64,000 bases of DNA from Flabesymbios commensalis. Its lineage: Eukaryota; Annelida; Polychaeta; Terebellida; Flabelligeridae. The notes under the pieces are model-generated. The model was not told where the DNA came from. It did no database searches and was given only the letters and a program-made list of their open reading frames with translations. Positions within the stretch are counted from its first letter, which is position 1. Every line of letters begins with the position of its first letter. A program made the position numbers and the translations under genes. Of this stretch, positions 1 to 12,148 are shown piece by piece. The stretch is taken from positions 81,405,499 through 81,469,498 of the forward strand of contig OZ024908.1 in NCBI GenBank assembly GCA_964017125.1, written 5' to 3'.

Positions 1-2070
1 TAAGTTTGAATATACCTCGTAACCTGTCATGTACAGTCTGGGGATAATAGGATTATTACTTTATATTACTTGCAATTTTATTGAGATGTAATGATAAGCA
101 CATTTTTCCACCTGCCAAAAAAAGTTTAAAGCGTGGAAAAATGGGACAGCTGGTGGAGTAGAGTGGGACAGTCTCATATACAGTGATATATCTCTTTAGA
201 CATGCTAGATCAAATATTGATACTGGCAATAAAATGAATTGTAAACAAATGTAAATGACATTTATGAACCCATTTACACAATTAATAGCCAGTATACATG
301 GGTATATGAAGAAGCGGGACATTTACGTGGAGAATTGGAACACTTGCGGGGGGGGGGGGGGAAGTAGGAAGTTGTGTCCCAGTTTTCCACTTACATGTCA
401 TTACCCTGTACGTATAGTCCCAGTTCTCCCCATGCATACCAGACATAACACATTCACTTAGGTCCACAATAGTAAACAAACGTTATCAGCTTATACACAT
501 CTATGAAGAATGTACCAAACACAGTAACTGTGTGGAACTGTAGCCTACACATTCAATTTACATAAAGGCCGGAAAAAAGTTTTTATAAGACAAAGTTGTC
601 TGCAATTTGATTCTGGAGAGACATGTGGCGAAGGCAGCTAAGGGCCATAGAAAAAATGTTTCAGGACTAGAAGGACTGGCTGAAAGGCTGAAAAAAAAAA
701 GTTATCAGACGTGCCCAGATCTCCCTGTCCTCCTCCAGTCAGCGTCTTGTGTCTTTTGAGTTTATGCCCGCAGACCCGAGACGCTGAAACAATGTTGGCT
801 TGATGGTGGGCTATACTGTCAGCGATGCTGGCCCAATAATATTAAAACAATATTGGGGCGATTTTTTATTATTTTGCTTCATCATTCCGTGGTCCGTTTA
901 GACAATGAGAATCAAATCTTTCATATAAAAAATCGTTTTGTGTCACCAATAATAGGCGCGGGCCTACACGAGAGAAGTCAAAAGTGGTTCAGTGGCTGGT
1001 AGGTTATGTCATTTCGACTATCAGTGCATGCCGGTTCATAGTCAACATTGTCAACCGGTCCCGCCCACGGTTGACAAGCTGCCAATTGAAAAAAAACAGG
1101 CGAGGCACCAGTGTGATGTCTGCACATCCTCATCTGACTGGTGGTGTACAATCAATTTGTGACGCTGAAAAAGTGTATGGCCGCCACCGTTAATAAGTTT
1201 TTAAGGTCACGTAAAGAAAAAATAAACAATTGAGAATTTGAATCGAGCTGGTATGAGCAGTATAAACGGCGGCCATTTTGTTTGAATTTCTGGAGTCTAT
1301 AAACAACATCCAGCTCCCCGTCTGGAAACGAAGTGCCAGACAGGTGCCCCGTCTAGCCGAGCTTTTGCCTCGTGTTGCCGGATGGGACAGAACTGAGTGC
1401 AACGTAGCGATAAATTAATATGTATGGCCTACCATACCTGCATACAGACACAGGGGAATAATAGAGATTGACAATTTCGTAAGGCCCGGGCAGCCCAATT
1501 CAGGGCTAGCTATCCCAAACAAACAAACATTATCATGAATTAATAATTTGATTATAAATAAGCAAAGCACATCGATTCTCGTACCTATAACATGTTGGGA
1601 CACTGACAAGACTACAAATAACCATTGTATTTGAAAGTTATAAAATTACCAATAAATTGCTTTGATGTTCAGCTCAGTCGGCAGAGACAGAGGTCTTGTT
1701 AAATGCTGGCGTACACTTCTGTGCACATTTCAAAACATACAATACATGCTCTGCCGTCTGTACAGTGACCGTAAACTGTGTATGGCGCGCCGAGCAGACC
1801 ACTATTACATACAATATATCCCTAGGTTGGGCCCCCGAGTGCGCGATAGCCCTTTGATAATAACTAGAAGTTTTTTGTGAACAAAAAGATGGAGATGTCT
1901 CCCCTCCAGCAGCATAACCACAAAGGTTAATATCTAATAGATGTAGTGTCAATGGCTTTTGTAATTAATGTTATTAAATGGCTCCTGTGGACAGTAGAGA
2001 CTATCTAGGCCTATGTATTTAAAAGCGGAATTTATTATTCCATTTAGTTGCGAAACACTTGTCAACACTG
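1..2070. other. Non-coding stretch, no gene seen
   Basis: No reading frame here resembles a protein and no exon with good splice sites was seen. A run of 13 G lies near 349-361. A half tRNA-like segment near 1672-1688 resembles an A box but has no partner B box, so it is not called as a gene. Confidence 0.6.
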
Positions 2071-2257
2071 CCAGCAAACACGTAGTTGACCCAATGTTGG
2101 CCCACCGTCTGCGACGCTGGCCCAGCATCTTACCACGACTGGTTCAACGCCTCGTGTTTGCTGGGAGCTGCGTTCAACTCAGTAAACACAAAACATTGTA
2201 TTCGACGTTGGGCAGACATTGTACAAATGTTATACAAATGTTTTGTGTTTGCTGGGA
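2071..2257. repeat. Two adjacent short inverted-repeat elements, CAGCAAACAC family
   Basis: The segment 2071-2165 starts CCAGCAAACAC and ends GTGTTTGCTGGGA. The segment 2180-2257 starts CAGTAAACACAAAAC and ends GTTTTGTGTTTGCTGGGA. Each is an imperfect palindrome of about 80-95 bp with internal CGACGTTGG-like words. The family recurs about ten times in the window, so these are MITE-like non-coding elements. The mobilising transposase is not visible. Confidence 0.8.
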
Positions 2258-4140
2258 ATAGCAGCTGGTCTGGTATTAGGCCTACTACTGGCGATGATTA
2301 CAAGCCGACACCGACCCAATGTCTGTTAAATGTTGGGCCAGCGACGCCAGTGCTGGCCCTATTAAGTCCTAGTCAGTACTTCATGCTGAGGTACCTGCAT
2401 GGTTTGGTTTTTTTTTTTTTTAATTCAGATTTCATATATATATATATACATTCACGCTAACAAATGAGCGGTGAGAAGTAAAGCAACATATATCATGTAT
2501 ATCCCACCTTTAGAGAGGGAGACATTATCATTGTATGCCAATAAGGGAGAGCGGGGCTAGTTGTACCATTTTAACAATTCAGTGTTTTACAATTGATAAT
2601 TAACTTTATGAATGAATTCATTTTATCAAGACAAGTTAATGAATACCAGGCTGAATACTATTAGATTTTTCGTATGATACAGAATATCATTTAGATAAAT
2701 ATCATCAATTAGTTCACTGTTGCTGTGTGGTGCAGTGAAATATGACCACACCTAAAATGCTACAATTTGCCCATGGTGCGGGTAAGTTGAAAAAGCACAG
2801 GAATTGTTCTTATTAAGGCGCATTGTAACACGCTATAGGGCAACACATAGGCCCAAATTTATATACAAAATACAGCTTTGCATAAAAATTTATCATTTAT
2901 GTAATATTAAATCTGTGATAATCTTCAATTCATATGCTGCCTTACATAGGCCTAAATGAAATTGCGACTGTCAGAATGCTATATCGGATTACTAAATCAT
3001 CGACATTGTGTAGGCTACCTGGTCAATATAATGATGCAGCAAAGAGATAGGCCTAAACATAGCAGAGGACTAATACACGATATTTATTTGCAGTTTTGGT
3101 CTGGATGTATCTATATATAGGCTATACATATAATACTCATAGGGGCAGGTTGTAACATAGTTCTCATAATCTATTGGGGGCAATTTGTAACACTATGGGG
3201 AGATAATGGGTGCAAATTGTAACATTGGTACAACTTGCCCCCACTCATCTGTTACATCTAACCCCCAAGCACCCAAAAACATTTTGCAACATATCTCACC
3301 ATGACCAATGTTTTTCAGTCATTTAGTCTGTCTTCATAAAATACCTCTCCAAGATGACTTATAGCTAGGCCTAATCATTTTGAATTAAAATTGTTTCTTG
3401 TATTTTTTATTATGATAAGTGATAATGAATTGGTATTCAAAAAATACTTTTCGCCTCGTTTTCTGTCCAATATGGTTGTTTTCAAAAAGTCCTGGTGATT
3501 ATGGATGGAAATACATTATAATATTACATGGCTATAGAAGACATAATTGACACCTAGTGAGTGCAAATTTATCAGCAATAATTTGGTCAAAGTGCACTAT
3601 TACAACTTCCCCATTACAACTGGGTCCGATCCCCCCTAGATATTGTAGGCATATATAGTCCTACTGGGCGGACAAAAGCATCTGATTTTGCACAGTGCTT
3701 CACAAGGACATAATAAAAGGATTCATCCGTTGCGCCAACGTGATTTTTTCAATACTTTTGCAAAATCTCTCAAAGTCCAAGATGACCGCCACTTCACCCA
3801 TTAAACAATCAAAATAGTCAATTCTCAGAAAACTTAACGATCTTGACCATGTTGACAGGCGTTCCAAACATTCTAACACTACAGCATTTGGCTAAGAAGT
3901 TCTTAGGAAATATACAAAAGTGCATATCGGCCTAGCAGCGTGGCCCGTTATTTGTTCAAAATGTTATTCTGCGATGCGCGACTCCCAGCCAATCAGACTA
4001 TTCGTATCATTATATTAGGCATAGTCATAAACAACAGTCTGCCAGAAGAGATTTGCCAGCAGAAGATGTTAGCTAACGTTACAAACGTGCTGTGTAAAAT
4101 GTTAAATAGTGTGGAGAGATTAAGTGGCTAAAGTATAATA
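2258..4140. other. AT-rich non-coding stretch
   Basis: No supported gene. It contains a poly-T run followed by a short TA microsatellite near 2410-2450 and AT-rich sequence with no recognised repeat. Confidence 0.5.
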
Positions 4141-4142
4141 TA

Positions 4143-4573
4143 GTCTTCCAGATCCACTATTAAGGCAGCTGCAGAGTATACAATATGCATGTCTCAGGAT
4201 GGCCATGAAGTGCTCCAAACATGACCATATAACACCACTGGCTACCAGTACACGCTCGCATTGAGTATTAGGGGAAATTTTTCTCACATTTTAATGCCTC
4301 AACAACTTGGCTCCTGCTTATCTGGCAGACTTATTTACACTTTATCATCCAGCACGATCACTTAATTGTTTTATCTTCGATTTTTTTCATTCATACATAT
4401 CTCCGCTCAGCTGACAAAAGACCAGGCAAGAAACATTATAAGAACAGGTCGTTCGCTTATGCCGCTCCTCTGCTATGGACCAAGCTTCCAGAACACATGC
4501 GACTGATATACAGCACTGCACATTTCAAAACAGTTTTAAACATATTATTCTTTACTGGAGAATTGTATTAACT
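4143..4573 (+). mobile_element. CR1/L2-type LINE, 3' end of the reverse transcriptase ORF (remnant)
   Basis: The + strand encodes, in pieces, the conserved end of CR1/L2-like reverse transcriptases: HWLPVHARIEY near 4230, APAYLADLFTLYHPARSL near 4310-4360, and SFAYAAPLLWTKLPEH followed by a KTVLNILFF-type tail ending in a stop near 4571. The fragments lie in different frames, so the copy is dead. The AT-rich sequence downstream to about 5150, with the words GGCGCTTTATAAATA and ATAACTATAACTATAACT, looks like the element's 3' UTR and terminal microsatellite. Only the last part of the ORF is present, as expected of a 5'-truncated LINE. Confidence 0.8.
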
Positions 4574-5150
4574 TATTATTGTTTACCATTTTATTAACTA
4601 ATATTATTATTTACCTGTACAATTGAATTTTACGTGACGTCTATAGTTTTTCAATTCGATTTAGGCCCTATTTTATAATATGCTAACTTCAAAATCAGTA
4701 TTAAAGGTTTTAACTATAATTTTAAATGTAAATGTTCTTTTGCTTAACTTTTACATAGCTTCGTCTACTTCTAATATTATCATGTTTTTAGTGCAGCGAT
4801 GTACAGCGATCCAGAACATTTTTTGGATGGACCAAAAAATGGTTTTGTGATAATAATAATGGGTTTTATAATAGGGCATGGCCCCGGGGAACCTATGATG
4901 TAAGTATAATATAATCGTGGCATCTATAGACATGATACACTACGGGTTGTGTCACCTAGACTGTTGTGTATCTTTTCTATTTCTTTATAATCAGTTGAAT
5001 GATTGAAAATCTCTCTGTTCCGCAAAGCCTACCAACATTTGTTATACAATTTGAAATTCATTGTGATTGGATAAGAGCGCCTTTGACTCATTTGAGAATT
5101 GGCGCTTTATAAATACACCATAACTATAACCATAACTATAACTATAACTA
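4574..5150 (+). mobile_element. Probable 3' UTR and repeat tail of the LINE
   Basis: This non-coding sequence follows the LINE stop. It ends in a short tandem of ACCATAACTATA words right after GGCGCTTTATAAATA, a layout typical of CR1/L2-like 3' ends. The link to the upstream ORF piece is inferred from adjacency. Confidence 0.45.
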
Positions 5151-5826
5151 TCAGACGGTTATTATATACAATGTTTGATAATTTTTGCATGTATTGTTAT
5201 TGTGCCAACTAAATTAAAATGAATGAAATGTGAGAAAACAATTATGATACCATGTCGTAAATATTCAATGTAGGTACTTTATATTCCCACGGTGAATGCG
5301 GTCCACGATATCTCTTAATATTATATAAAACACGCCTCGATCAATACCTGCTCTTGGTCAATCGAAAAAATTGTAAAGACTGTTTTACCAAAGAAGAATT
5401 TAATTCATTTCGCGTCGTACCCTGACATGCTTTGCTATTTTAAATTCATTTGCAACTAGAAATAATATAATTATGCCAAATAACATATGCAATGTGCTTA
5501 ATTTTGATTTAAAGGGTTTTGAAATTTGACCTCACAACTAATTTACTTATTAATAATATAATTGTATAATCTCGTTATTGATATGGCTATAGTACTTTCC
5601 ATCTATAGTCACTGTAAAGATATAAATAACAGAATGCTGCTTTGTATACAGTTGTAGGTGTATACTTGTCATTATTAGTTTACCAGACTTTACAATGTGT
5701 CCGTACGCGATGTTGACCCAGCAGGAACTAACTAGAGTGAGGGTGTGAGTTTCTGACGACGGTCACAGACTCAAGACTTCATTTATTTGACCACAAACTA
5801 ATAGTTCACGACCGGCAAACTGCATT

Positions 5827-5925
5827 AAGTCCTGGCTGGGATGCTAATGTGCGTGCCAGATGGAAACGTACAAAACTGTGTGCGTTTTCATCTGGCAAGC
5901 ACGTTAGCATCCTTGCCATGACTTA
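5827..5925. repeat. Isolated inverted repeat, arms of about 41 bp
   Basis: The left arm (around AGTCCTGGCTGGGATGCTAA) pairs with the right arm (around TTAGCATCCTTGCCATGACT) at roughly 85% identity, with a central loop of about 15 bp. It does not belong to the other inverted-repeat families in the window. Confidence 0.75.
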
Positions 5926-7100
5926 GTGTGAGTTCTCTGGTCCTATTATTTAATAAAACAATAAATATTATATTAGATATGATCTGATACATGTATTAGA
6001 TGATTGGTGATTAACAGCTGGAAGCAAATCTTTAATAATGCCATGACTTTTAAAAATTAACCCTAAAACTAAAAATGACAGCGACAGTCCACTGTCAGTT
6101 GGTTATTAAACTATCGACTAGCTAGAGATCGACTGTCACTTAGAAGTAACAGTAAATTCGGACGAAAAACACTTTATGCGTTGTGGTCTGGGAGTCAAAT
6201 CCTGAAATGTGTCGTTTTGATTGACCCCAAACGTGGCAATGGTCTTGTAGGTTATTATGTCAGGGAAATATAATTAGAACAATATTAGGATGGGTGTAGA
6301 AGCAAAGTAGCCTACCTGAAATGAGGGATGTTCAAGGGTACCCTCAAGCTAAAATACTGTTTTTAAAAAAAAACACCGGGTAATTCAAAACTCAAAGGTT
6401 CTAAGCAATCTTTAAATCATTGTGGATTCCATTTATCTTTTTATCACACAAATACAATGACACATTACTAAAGTTTTGAAATATTTCAGAAAATTAAACC
6501 CACACTTAATGCGCTGAAAGTCAATATTGCGATATTGTTCCCGTGACCTAACTTTTCTGTTTTCTGTAAATTAGCATTATTATGATCATGCTAAGGTATG
6601 CGTACCTCACTTGGTCCATTACTCCTCTGGTACCACTACTTCCCACTATTTGAGAAGCCCTAACTTGTTGCATAAAGGACTTATGTGGTCAAAGTAACCT
6701 ACTCTAACAAGTTACATTTTTTTGACTCCTTGTAAGGAAACTGTGGCCATTTTTGATTAATGCAAATAAAAGGAATGGATTTTTACTGGTGGCACCCCTA
6801 CAATATTGCTTGTAGGCCTAGGTCGGAAAAGTTTGTCCATGCCGAATTTGAGGTTGTAGGCCTATCATTTATGTGACGAAAAATGAGATTTACAAGCGAC
6901 CTCTCTGCTTAAAGAAATCATATATGTCCAAAGTTATGGCCCATCATAGGATGTATGTGGCCGCTATATTGGGCGCTACCTTGGATTTTGACTTTCCTCT
7001 AGCGTAGTGTCAAATACGCACCAAATAGTTCTGAAGATATGACACATCATACCTGTCATATGCTGTAGGCTATGTGGCGGCCATATTGGACGCTCCGAAA
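5926..7100. other. Non-coding stretch
   Basis: No gene and no recognised repeat were seen. Confidence 0.5.
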
Positions 7101-7407
7101 GGCGGTTCACTGGTGCAGTGGTTAAAGCTGCCTGCTTGGAAAGTCGGAGATCGCGGGTTCGAACCCCACTCTGGCCTCCAAATTTCAAGAAACAAAATGC
7201 TTTTTCCCCGGTCACTCGCAACCATGCAATATTGTGGGAAGCCTCTGTGACCGAGAGGTAGCGTGCACCGCCTCAGACCGCCAGAGCTCGAATTTACAAT
7301 CATGTGTTTGGAGGGCAGTGTCATCTCATTCATCTCACCATCCTCCGGAGGTTCTCATGGTCCAGTTCAGCCTATGTGTGCACAAAGTTGGCCTAAAACC
7401 CCATTTA
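7101..7407 (+). mobile_element. Dimeric tRNA-derived SINE, subfamily B
   Basis: A tRNA-like head has an A box (TGGTGCAGTGG, near 7110) and a B box (GGGTTCGAACC, near 7157). A second tRNA-like body follows (GACCGAGAGGTAGCGTGC, near 7248-7265), then a 3' part with the words CATCTCACCATCCTC and CCTATGTGTGCACAAAG, ending in CCCCATTT. The body and tail match the copies at 12149, 41413 and 53513, but the head differs from theirs and matches the inverted copy ending at 41870. RNA polymerase III would be the expected transcriber of an active copy. Confidence 0.85.
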
Positions 7408-7442
7408 GACCAGCTTTAACCACTGCACCAGGGCCTCTGCTA
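7408..7442 (-). mobile_element. Inverted fragment of a subfamily B SINE head
   Basis: CAGCTTTAACCACTGCACC is the reverse complement of the subfamily B head and abuts the 3' end of the + strand SINE, giving a tail-to-tail arrangement. Confidence 0.65.
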
Positions 7443-9016
7443 CACTGTGAAGAAATTAGTTCAATGTGGTGTTTTCAAAGACTGATAAATCATCGGTTTA
7501 AAAAATAACAATGGGATAAAATTCAAATCGACTCATCTTGTGATAAAATGAATTGCCGTCGACTCACAAGTTTTATAGAAAATATAATTTGGGTTAATTA
7601 ATATTTTTTTTTATTGCGGCGTTTAATTGTGAGAATATTTTGCCGACCACCACCCCAGCATATACATCATACACAACAGGGTCGGATCCAGGGGCGGGGG
7701 TTCAGCAGTTCGGGACCCCGCCTTTGGGCCTTTGGGTTTAAAAACTTGTTTTCGACATGTTAAATTTTGAAAAAGAGACCCCAGACCCCCTTATCCTGCT
7801 GACCCCGCCCTTTCAAGATTTCTATATACGCCCCTGTACAGCTTAGAATCTTTCTAGGGTCAGGTCATAGAAAAATATGTGCTTCCACCTGAGATTTGGT
7901 CCTAAGAAAACTGTAGGGCTACATATTTTCTAAATTATATTAAGTGAACATACAACCTTTTCGCGGTAATTAATGCACGATTTGAAGCAGGGAGCAAACA
8001 GTTTAGTTCGTAGCTTTTCCTTAAACAAGAAAACCGGGTCGCAGAGTGCACAATGCTGCGGCGCCGAACCCACTTGTGGAATTTCTGATCTGAAGATCTG
8101 AATGGGTATAATTCCGGAAGTATGTCCCTGTGTAGCGGTGTGTAGACACGCCCTGCTGGCACGATCAGTTGGGCCAGTGCCTCGTTTTTAATGTGGTTCA
8201 TCCAAGCCTATCCGCGGTATATTAGGGCCTATACTTCTGCCCGTGCAGCCCACCCTGCACCCTCACTCAGGTACTCAAGTCAAGCCTCAACAAGGTGAGT
8301 CTCATACTGGTCCTAAAATACAAAATATAGAGGTAGAAAACCAAGTATCTACAGAACGTGTTTACAGTTATTAAGAAAAAACATTAAGCATAAATGGTAC
8401 GCGATCAATATGTGCTAGATTATTGTCTAGAATTTAAATAACACGGTTACTTTTTTTATAACGCTGATTACGTAAAATATCTCAGTGTAGGCTAAACCAC
8501 ATCATGTAGCCTAATAGGCCTAAGTCTCTTTAACTATCGATGTCACAATTAGTTTGCAGGAAAAAAATAGGCTATAACGGGTGCAATAAAATACATTGTA
8601 ACTGACCTACACATTTACGGGATAGAATAAACAATGTATAAAAAGTAAACTTTGATAAAAATAAACATATTTCATTAGCATAGGTAAGGTCGAAAATATG
8701 TGAGATTCTCTGCATGGTTGTTTAAACGTTATACAAAATAGCCGATACTTCATAAATCATCCCATATCCGCTAGGTTTACCCCATGATTGCCCCATGATA
8801 TTTCTTATCGCGATTTAAAGCACAATATCATAGAATCAAGGTGAAGTAATTTGAGTTTAGAATCAGAGTGTCAGTGACACAGAAGCTGATCCTCTCCTTT
8901 TTGACCACATCTTTCATTTATATCAATAACTCCCATCACTGATATAAATAACATTTCAAAGGAAACTTGTACATTTCCTTAAAATTTCATAGAAGCTCAT
9001 GTGAGATCTCTACCTA
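7443..9016. other. Non-coding stretch
   Basis: No supported coding sequence. A possible promoter and first exon at 8216-8294 is listed separately. Confidence 0.5.
8216..8294 (+). promoter_or_regulatory. Possible TATA promoter and non-coding first exon
   Basis: A TATA-like GGTATATTA at 8216-8224 is followed about 70 bp later by a good splice donor, ACAAG|GTGAGT, with the cut after 8294. The surroundings are more GC-rich than the neighbourhood. This could be the 5' UTR exon of a downstream gene. The LU/CBM14 gene has an acceptor-like site at 21071-21072, before its start codon, which would imply a 12.8 kb first intron. This is inference from two short motifs only. Confidence 0.2.
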
Positions 9017-9366
9017 AAAAAATCTCTTCCTAAAAACGAACTGAAAAATTACAGGCCTGTATCCAACTTTAGTTTTATTTCCAAAATCTTAGAAAAGGTA
9101 GTAGCCAGGGTAGTAGTCAATCGGCTGCAAGTTCATAATTATAAAAAAAATAACCATCTATCTAATCCATATCAATCAGCCTACAGGAAATATCATTGTA
9201 CAGAATCAACTCTACTGAAAGTACAAAGAGTGGGTCAAGAGCTTTCACTATATCTGACCCAGCATTATGGAACGCCCTGCCTGTGCCAATACGTAATGCC
9301 GAAACAATTTTACCATTCCGGAAGTTACTTAAATCTCACCCATTTGATCTGGCTTTCCCACTCTAG
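9017..9366 (+). mobile_element. CR1/L2-type LINE with a large internal deletion
   Basis: The 5' part encodes an early reverse transcriptase motif, LKNYRPVSNFSFISKILEKV, then a NPYQSAYRKYHCTESTLLKV-like stretch up to about 9225. Immediately after it, from 9241, comes the C-terminal end of the same kind of protein (AFTISDPALWNALPVPIR, then an FRKLLKSHPF-type end) with a stop at 9364-9366. The catalytic middle of the domain, several hundred codons, is missing, so the copy is a deletion derivative and inactive. Confidence 0.85.
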
Positions 9367-9469
9367 CTCCTCAGCGGCCCGGCTCCATGTTGACGAACCT
9401 GCTTTGCCCTCGATTATGACACATGATCACGCTAAGGATTTGTGCACCTTTGGGCTCGGTCCTTTCTTG

Positions 9470-9890
9470 TAGAGTTGTAGTGTTAATGAGGTCTTAATTG
9501 TGTCATAAGGTAATTACTGAGGGGGGAGAAGCATTTATTGTGATTTGTTATCAGAAGGTCCAAATCAGGTCATAAGCTAATTACGAATTTAAATTTCTGA
9601 AATCCATGAGGAAGTTCTATGCAATCGGATAAGAAATGAGGAAGGGGAAGCATTTTTGTGAATGATGAAAAGAGTGTCATAATTAGGTCTTAATTAGTTC
9701 ATAAGTTAATTAAAATCCGTGAGGAAGTTCTATGCACAGGCACGAGCTTGTTCAAACAAAATTACAATCCGCTAATAATCGTGGAAGGTGAAGCATTTCT
9801 TGTAGTCTAAATTGTGGACAGACGACAGACGTCGGACGACACACGATGGCATAAGCTCCATAGGCCCAAAGGCCGGATGAGCTAAACATA
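9470..9890. repeat. Repetitive segment with phrases repeated at intervals
   Basis: Phrases such as GTCATAAGNTAATTA and GAGGAAGTTCTATGCA recur at about 100-bp spacing. The segment ends with ACGACACACGATGGCATAAGCTC and a small GGCCCAAAGGCC hairpin near 9861-9872. It may be the 3' UTR of the preceding LINE or a separate element. Confidence 0.4.
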
Positions 9891-10400
9891 ATTGAAGTAT
9901 ATGTCACAATTGGGCCAGTGAATTATCTTATATTTTTACTCACTAATTTTTACAACTTTACTACAATCCTATTTCCCAATAAATAATTATGTATATTTCT
10001 CGAATGCACTACATATTATAACACCACAGTCCGTTTAGCCTGCGACCTCTGTATTAGCTGGACAAATGTCGGCATATATGGCTATAAATAGACATTTCAT
10101 ATAGGCGGTGGTATATACCGGCAGTAAATACTTCTATAAATGCTCTCTTTGTGTCACACCGGCGAACACGAAACATTGCGTTAAGGCTCATCTAACCTTG
10201 AACCAGCTTGTGAGACGATGACCCCACACTGCTCGAATCACCCTGACAGTCAGCTGGAATTAAAGTAGGCCTGACGGGTTTTGATTAAAGACCTATACCA
10301 TAAACATCTTTTTTTCAATTGTTCACGCTTTTACACATCCTGCAAAGCTACATTAAACCCTAAATTGGTTTAGTCCTTAAAGCGCTAAATTTAACAATAA

Positions 10401-10464
10401 AATTCCCACCCACTAGAAGTTGTATCTCGCTACCGCGATCCACAACTTCAAGTAGGTGAAAATT
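10401..10464. repeat. Hairpin core of a CACTTGAAGTTGTG element (family H)
   Basis: The arms ACTAGAAGTTGTATCTCGC and GCGATCCACAACTTCAAGT flank a tiny loop. The flanks, with TTAAAGCGCTAAA on the left and a CCCAATAACTGTGATTTAA stretch on the right, match the complete family H copy at 49018-49239, so this is an eroded full element of about 10375-10555. Confidence 0.75.
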
Positions 10465-10630
10465 GCCCACATAACAATTTTGCAAATCTTGTTGTTTAAA
10501 AGGTCTTTTAATTCCCAATAACTGTGATTTAAGCAGCTTATAAAACATATTTAAAAAGATGCATTTTATTTGCTTTATCTCCTGACAATAATATAGTTAC
10601 AGTATCTTCAGGCTCGTGGTCTGCCCACGT

Positions 10631-10775
10631 TCAGCCCTTACAGCGCAGGGATCGACTTTAGACGTAATAATCTGACGTCCATAGACGTCAGATTCTTACG
10701 TCTATAGATTCTGACATCTAAAGTCATGGTCTCCATGGTTTAGACAATAATATTTCAGCGTTTGAAACGCTAGAA
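10631..10775. repeat. Fragment of a GACGTC-palindrome element (family G)
   Basis: It contains CAGCGCAGGGATCGACTTTAG, nested GACGTC-type palindromes (10670-10725) and the word TGGTCTCCATGGTTTA. Both parts are diagnostic of the family described at 51151-51408, but the middle part is missing. Confidence 0.7.
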
Positions 10776-10910
10776 TTGTTTTGTTGCTACACATTTATAT
10801 GTAGCAAATGTAAAATACTTGGAAATTAACTGTATCAGAACTTTTATTCACAAGTGACTAATTTTCTCAATTCTCCAAACCAAATCCACCTAAAATATTA
10901 TTTTTCTTAA

Positions 10911-11105
10911 CCTTTAAAGCGCTAAGCATTCTTATTGTTTTTAATTTTATCGATTAAATTATTGTTATTGGAAATGACGTGTGTCCTTAAACATCAGGAT
11001 TTAAAAATGTCTGTCGTCAAGTTTAATAAATGTGAGTATTTTTCACACACCTGAAGTTGGTGGTTGCAACCTCGAGTGGAAAAAAATTTCTCAGCGGTTT
11101 AAGGG
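10911..11105. mobile_element. Complete TTAA-flanked family H inverted-repeat element
   Basis: The element begins CCTTTAAAGCGCTAAG and ends CAGCGGTTTAAGGG. It is flanked by TTAA at 10907-10910 and again at 11106-11109. At 195 bp it has no coding capacity. The TTAA target duplication together with CCY...RGG ends is the layout of piggyBac-type MITEs. Confidence 0.75.
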
Positions 11106-11526
11106 TTAAACTTGAATGTCAGACCACAGACTATATTCATATTCAGACATTCTTCTGCAATTTGACTCTTGGTAAGGTAGTATTTTGACGTCGTGCTGCT
11201 TCATCTCTGATTTCTGAATATGAACTGCAGGGTGGAGAAATATGATGAGGACACATACAGTAATGCTAAACCTCATCAATTGTAAATATAAGTATGGCCT
11301 ACGAAATTAAAGTGCAAAATATTTCTAACTACATAGTAATGTTGAGACAGGCTGCTGACCTTACTGTTAACCGACCCTAAAAACAATTAATCAACTACTG
11401 CTGTTGTATTGAAGTTGTGATCATTTTACTTCTATCGGATAGAATACTTCTGTATAGGCCACTATCTGTATCTCAGAATTATCATAATGCAATAATATCA
11501 CTTAATATCACTTAGAAGATACTTAG
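11106..11526. other. Non-coding stretch
   Basis: No gene seen between the family H element and the microsatellite. Confidence 0.5.
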
Positions 11527-11967
11527 ATATTGCTACTGTTACTGCTACTGCTACTGCTACTAATTTCGCTGCTGCTACTGCCACTGCTACTGCTGCTGCT
11601 ACAGCTACTGCCGCTGCTACTTCCGCTGCTACTGCTACTGCTACTGCTACTGCTGCTACTACTGCTACTGCTACTGCTACTGCTACTGCTACTGCTACTG
11701 CTACTGTTGTTGCTGCTGCTGCTGCTACTGCTACTGCTACTGCTGCTGCTACAGCTACTGCCGCTGCTAGTTCCGCTGCTACTGCTACTGCTACTGCTAC
11801 TGCTACTGCTACTGCTACTGCTACTGCTACTGCTACTGCTGCTGCTACTGCTACTGCTACTGCTACTGCTGCTGCTGCTGCTGCTACTACTACTACTGCT
11901 GCTGCTACTGCTACTGCTACTGCTACTGCTACTGCTACTGCTACTGCTACTGCTGCTGGTGCTGCTA

Positions 11968-11999
<32 letters not shown>

Positions 12000-12148
12000 A
12001 CTGCTACTGCCTCTGCTACTGCTACTGCCACTGCTACTGCTACTGCTGCTACTGCTACTGTCGCTGCTACTTCCACTGTTTAACTGCTACTGCTACTGAT
12101 ATTGCTGCTGCTACCGCTGATGCCATTGCTACTACTGCTACTGCTGCT
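11527..12148. repeat. CTG/CTA compound trinucleotide microsatellite
   Basis: About 620 bp of TACTGC and TGC/TAC triplets in alternating blocks. It is open in several frames on both strands (poly-Leu or Ala-Val), which is a by-product of the triplet period and not evidence of a gene. A SINE is inserted at its right edge, and short CTACTA remnants continue after the SINE to about 12490. Confidence 0.95.

Noticed and set aside
7070-7333. Open frames across 7070-7508, 41162-41848 and 53354-53822
   Set aside because: All are read through SINE copies, whose tRNA boxes and target duplications explain the sequence.
11498-12099. Frames of about 190 codons of poly-Leu (+) or Ala/Val (-)
   Set aside because: By-product of a CTG/CTA triplet microsatellite, with no start context or domain.
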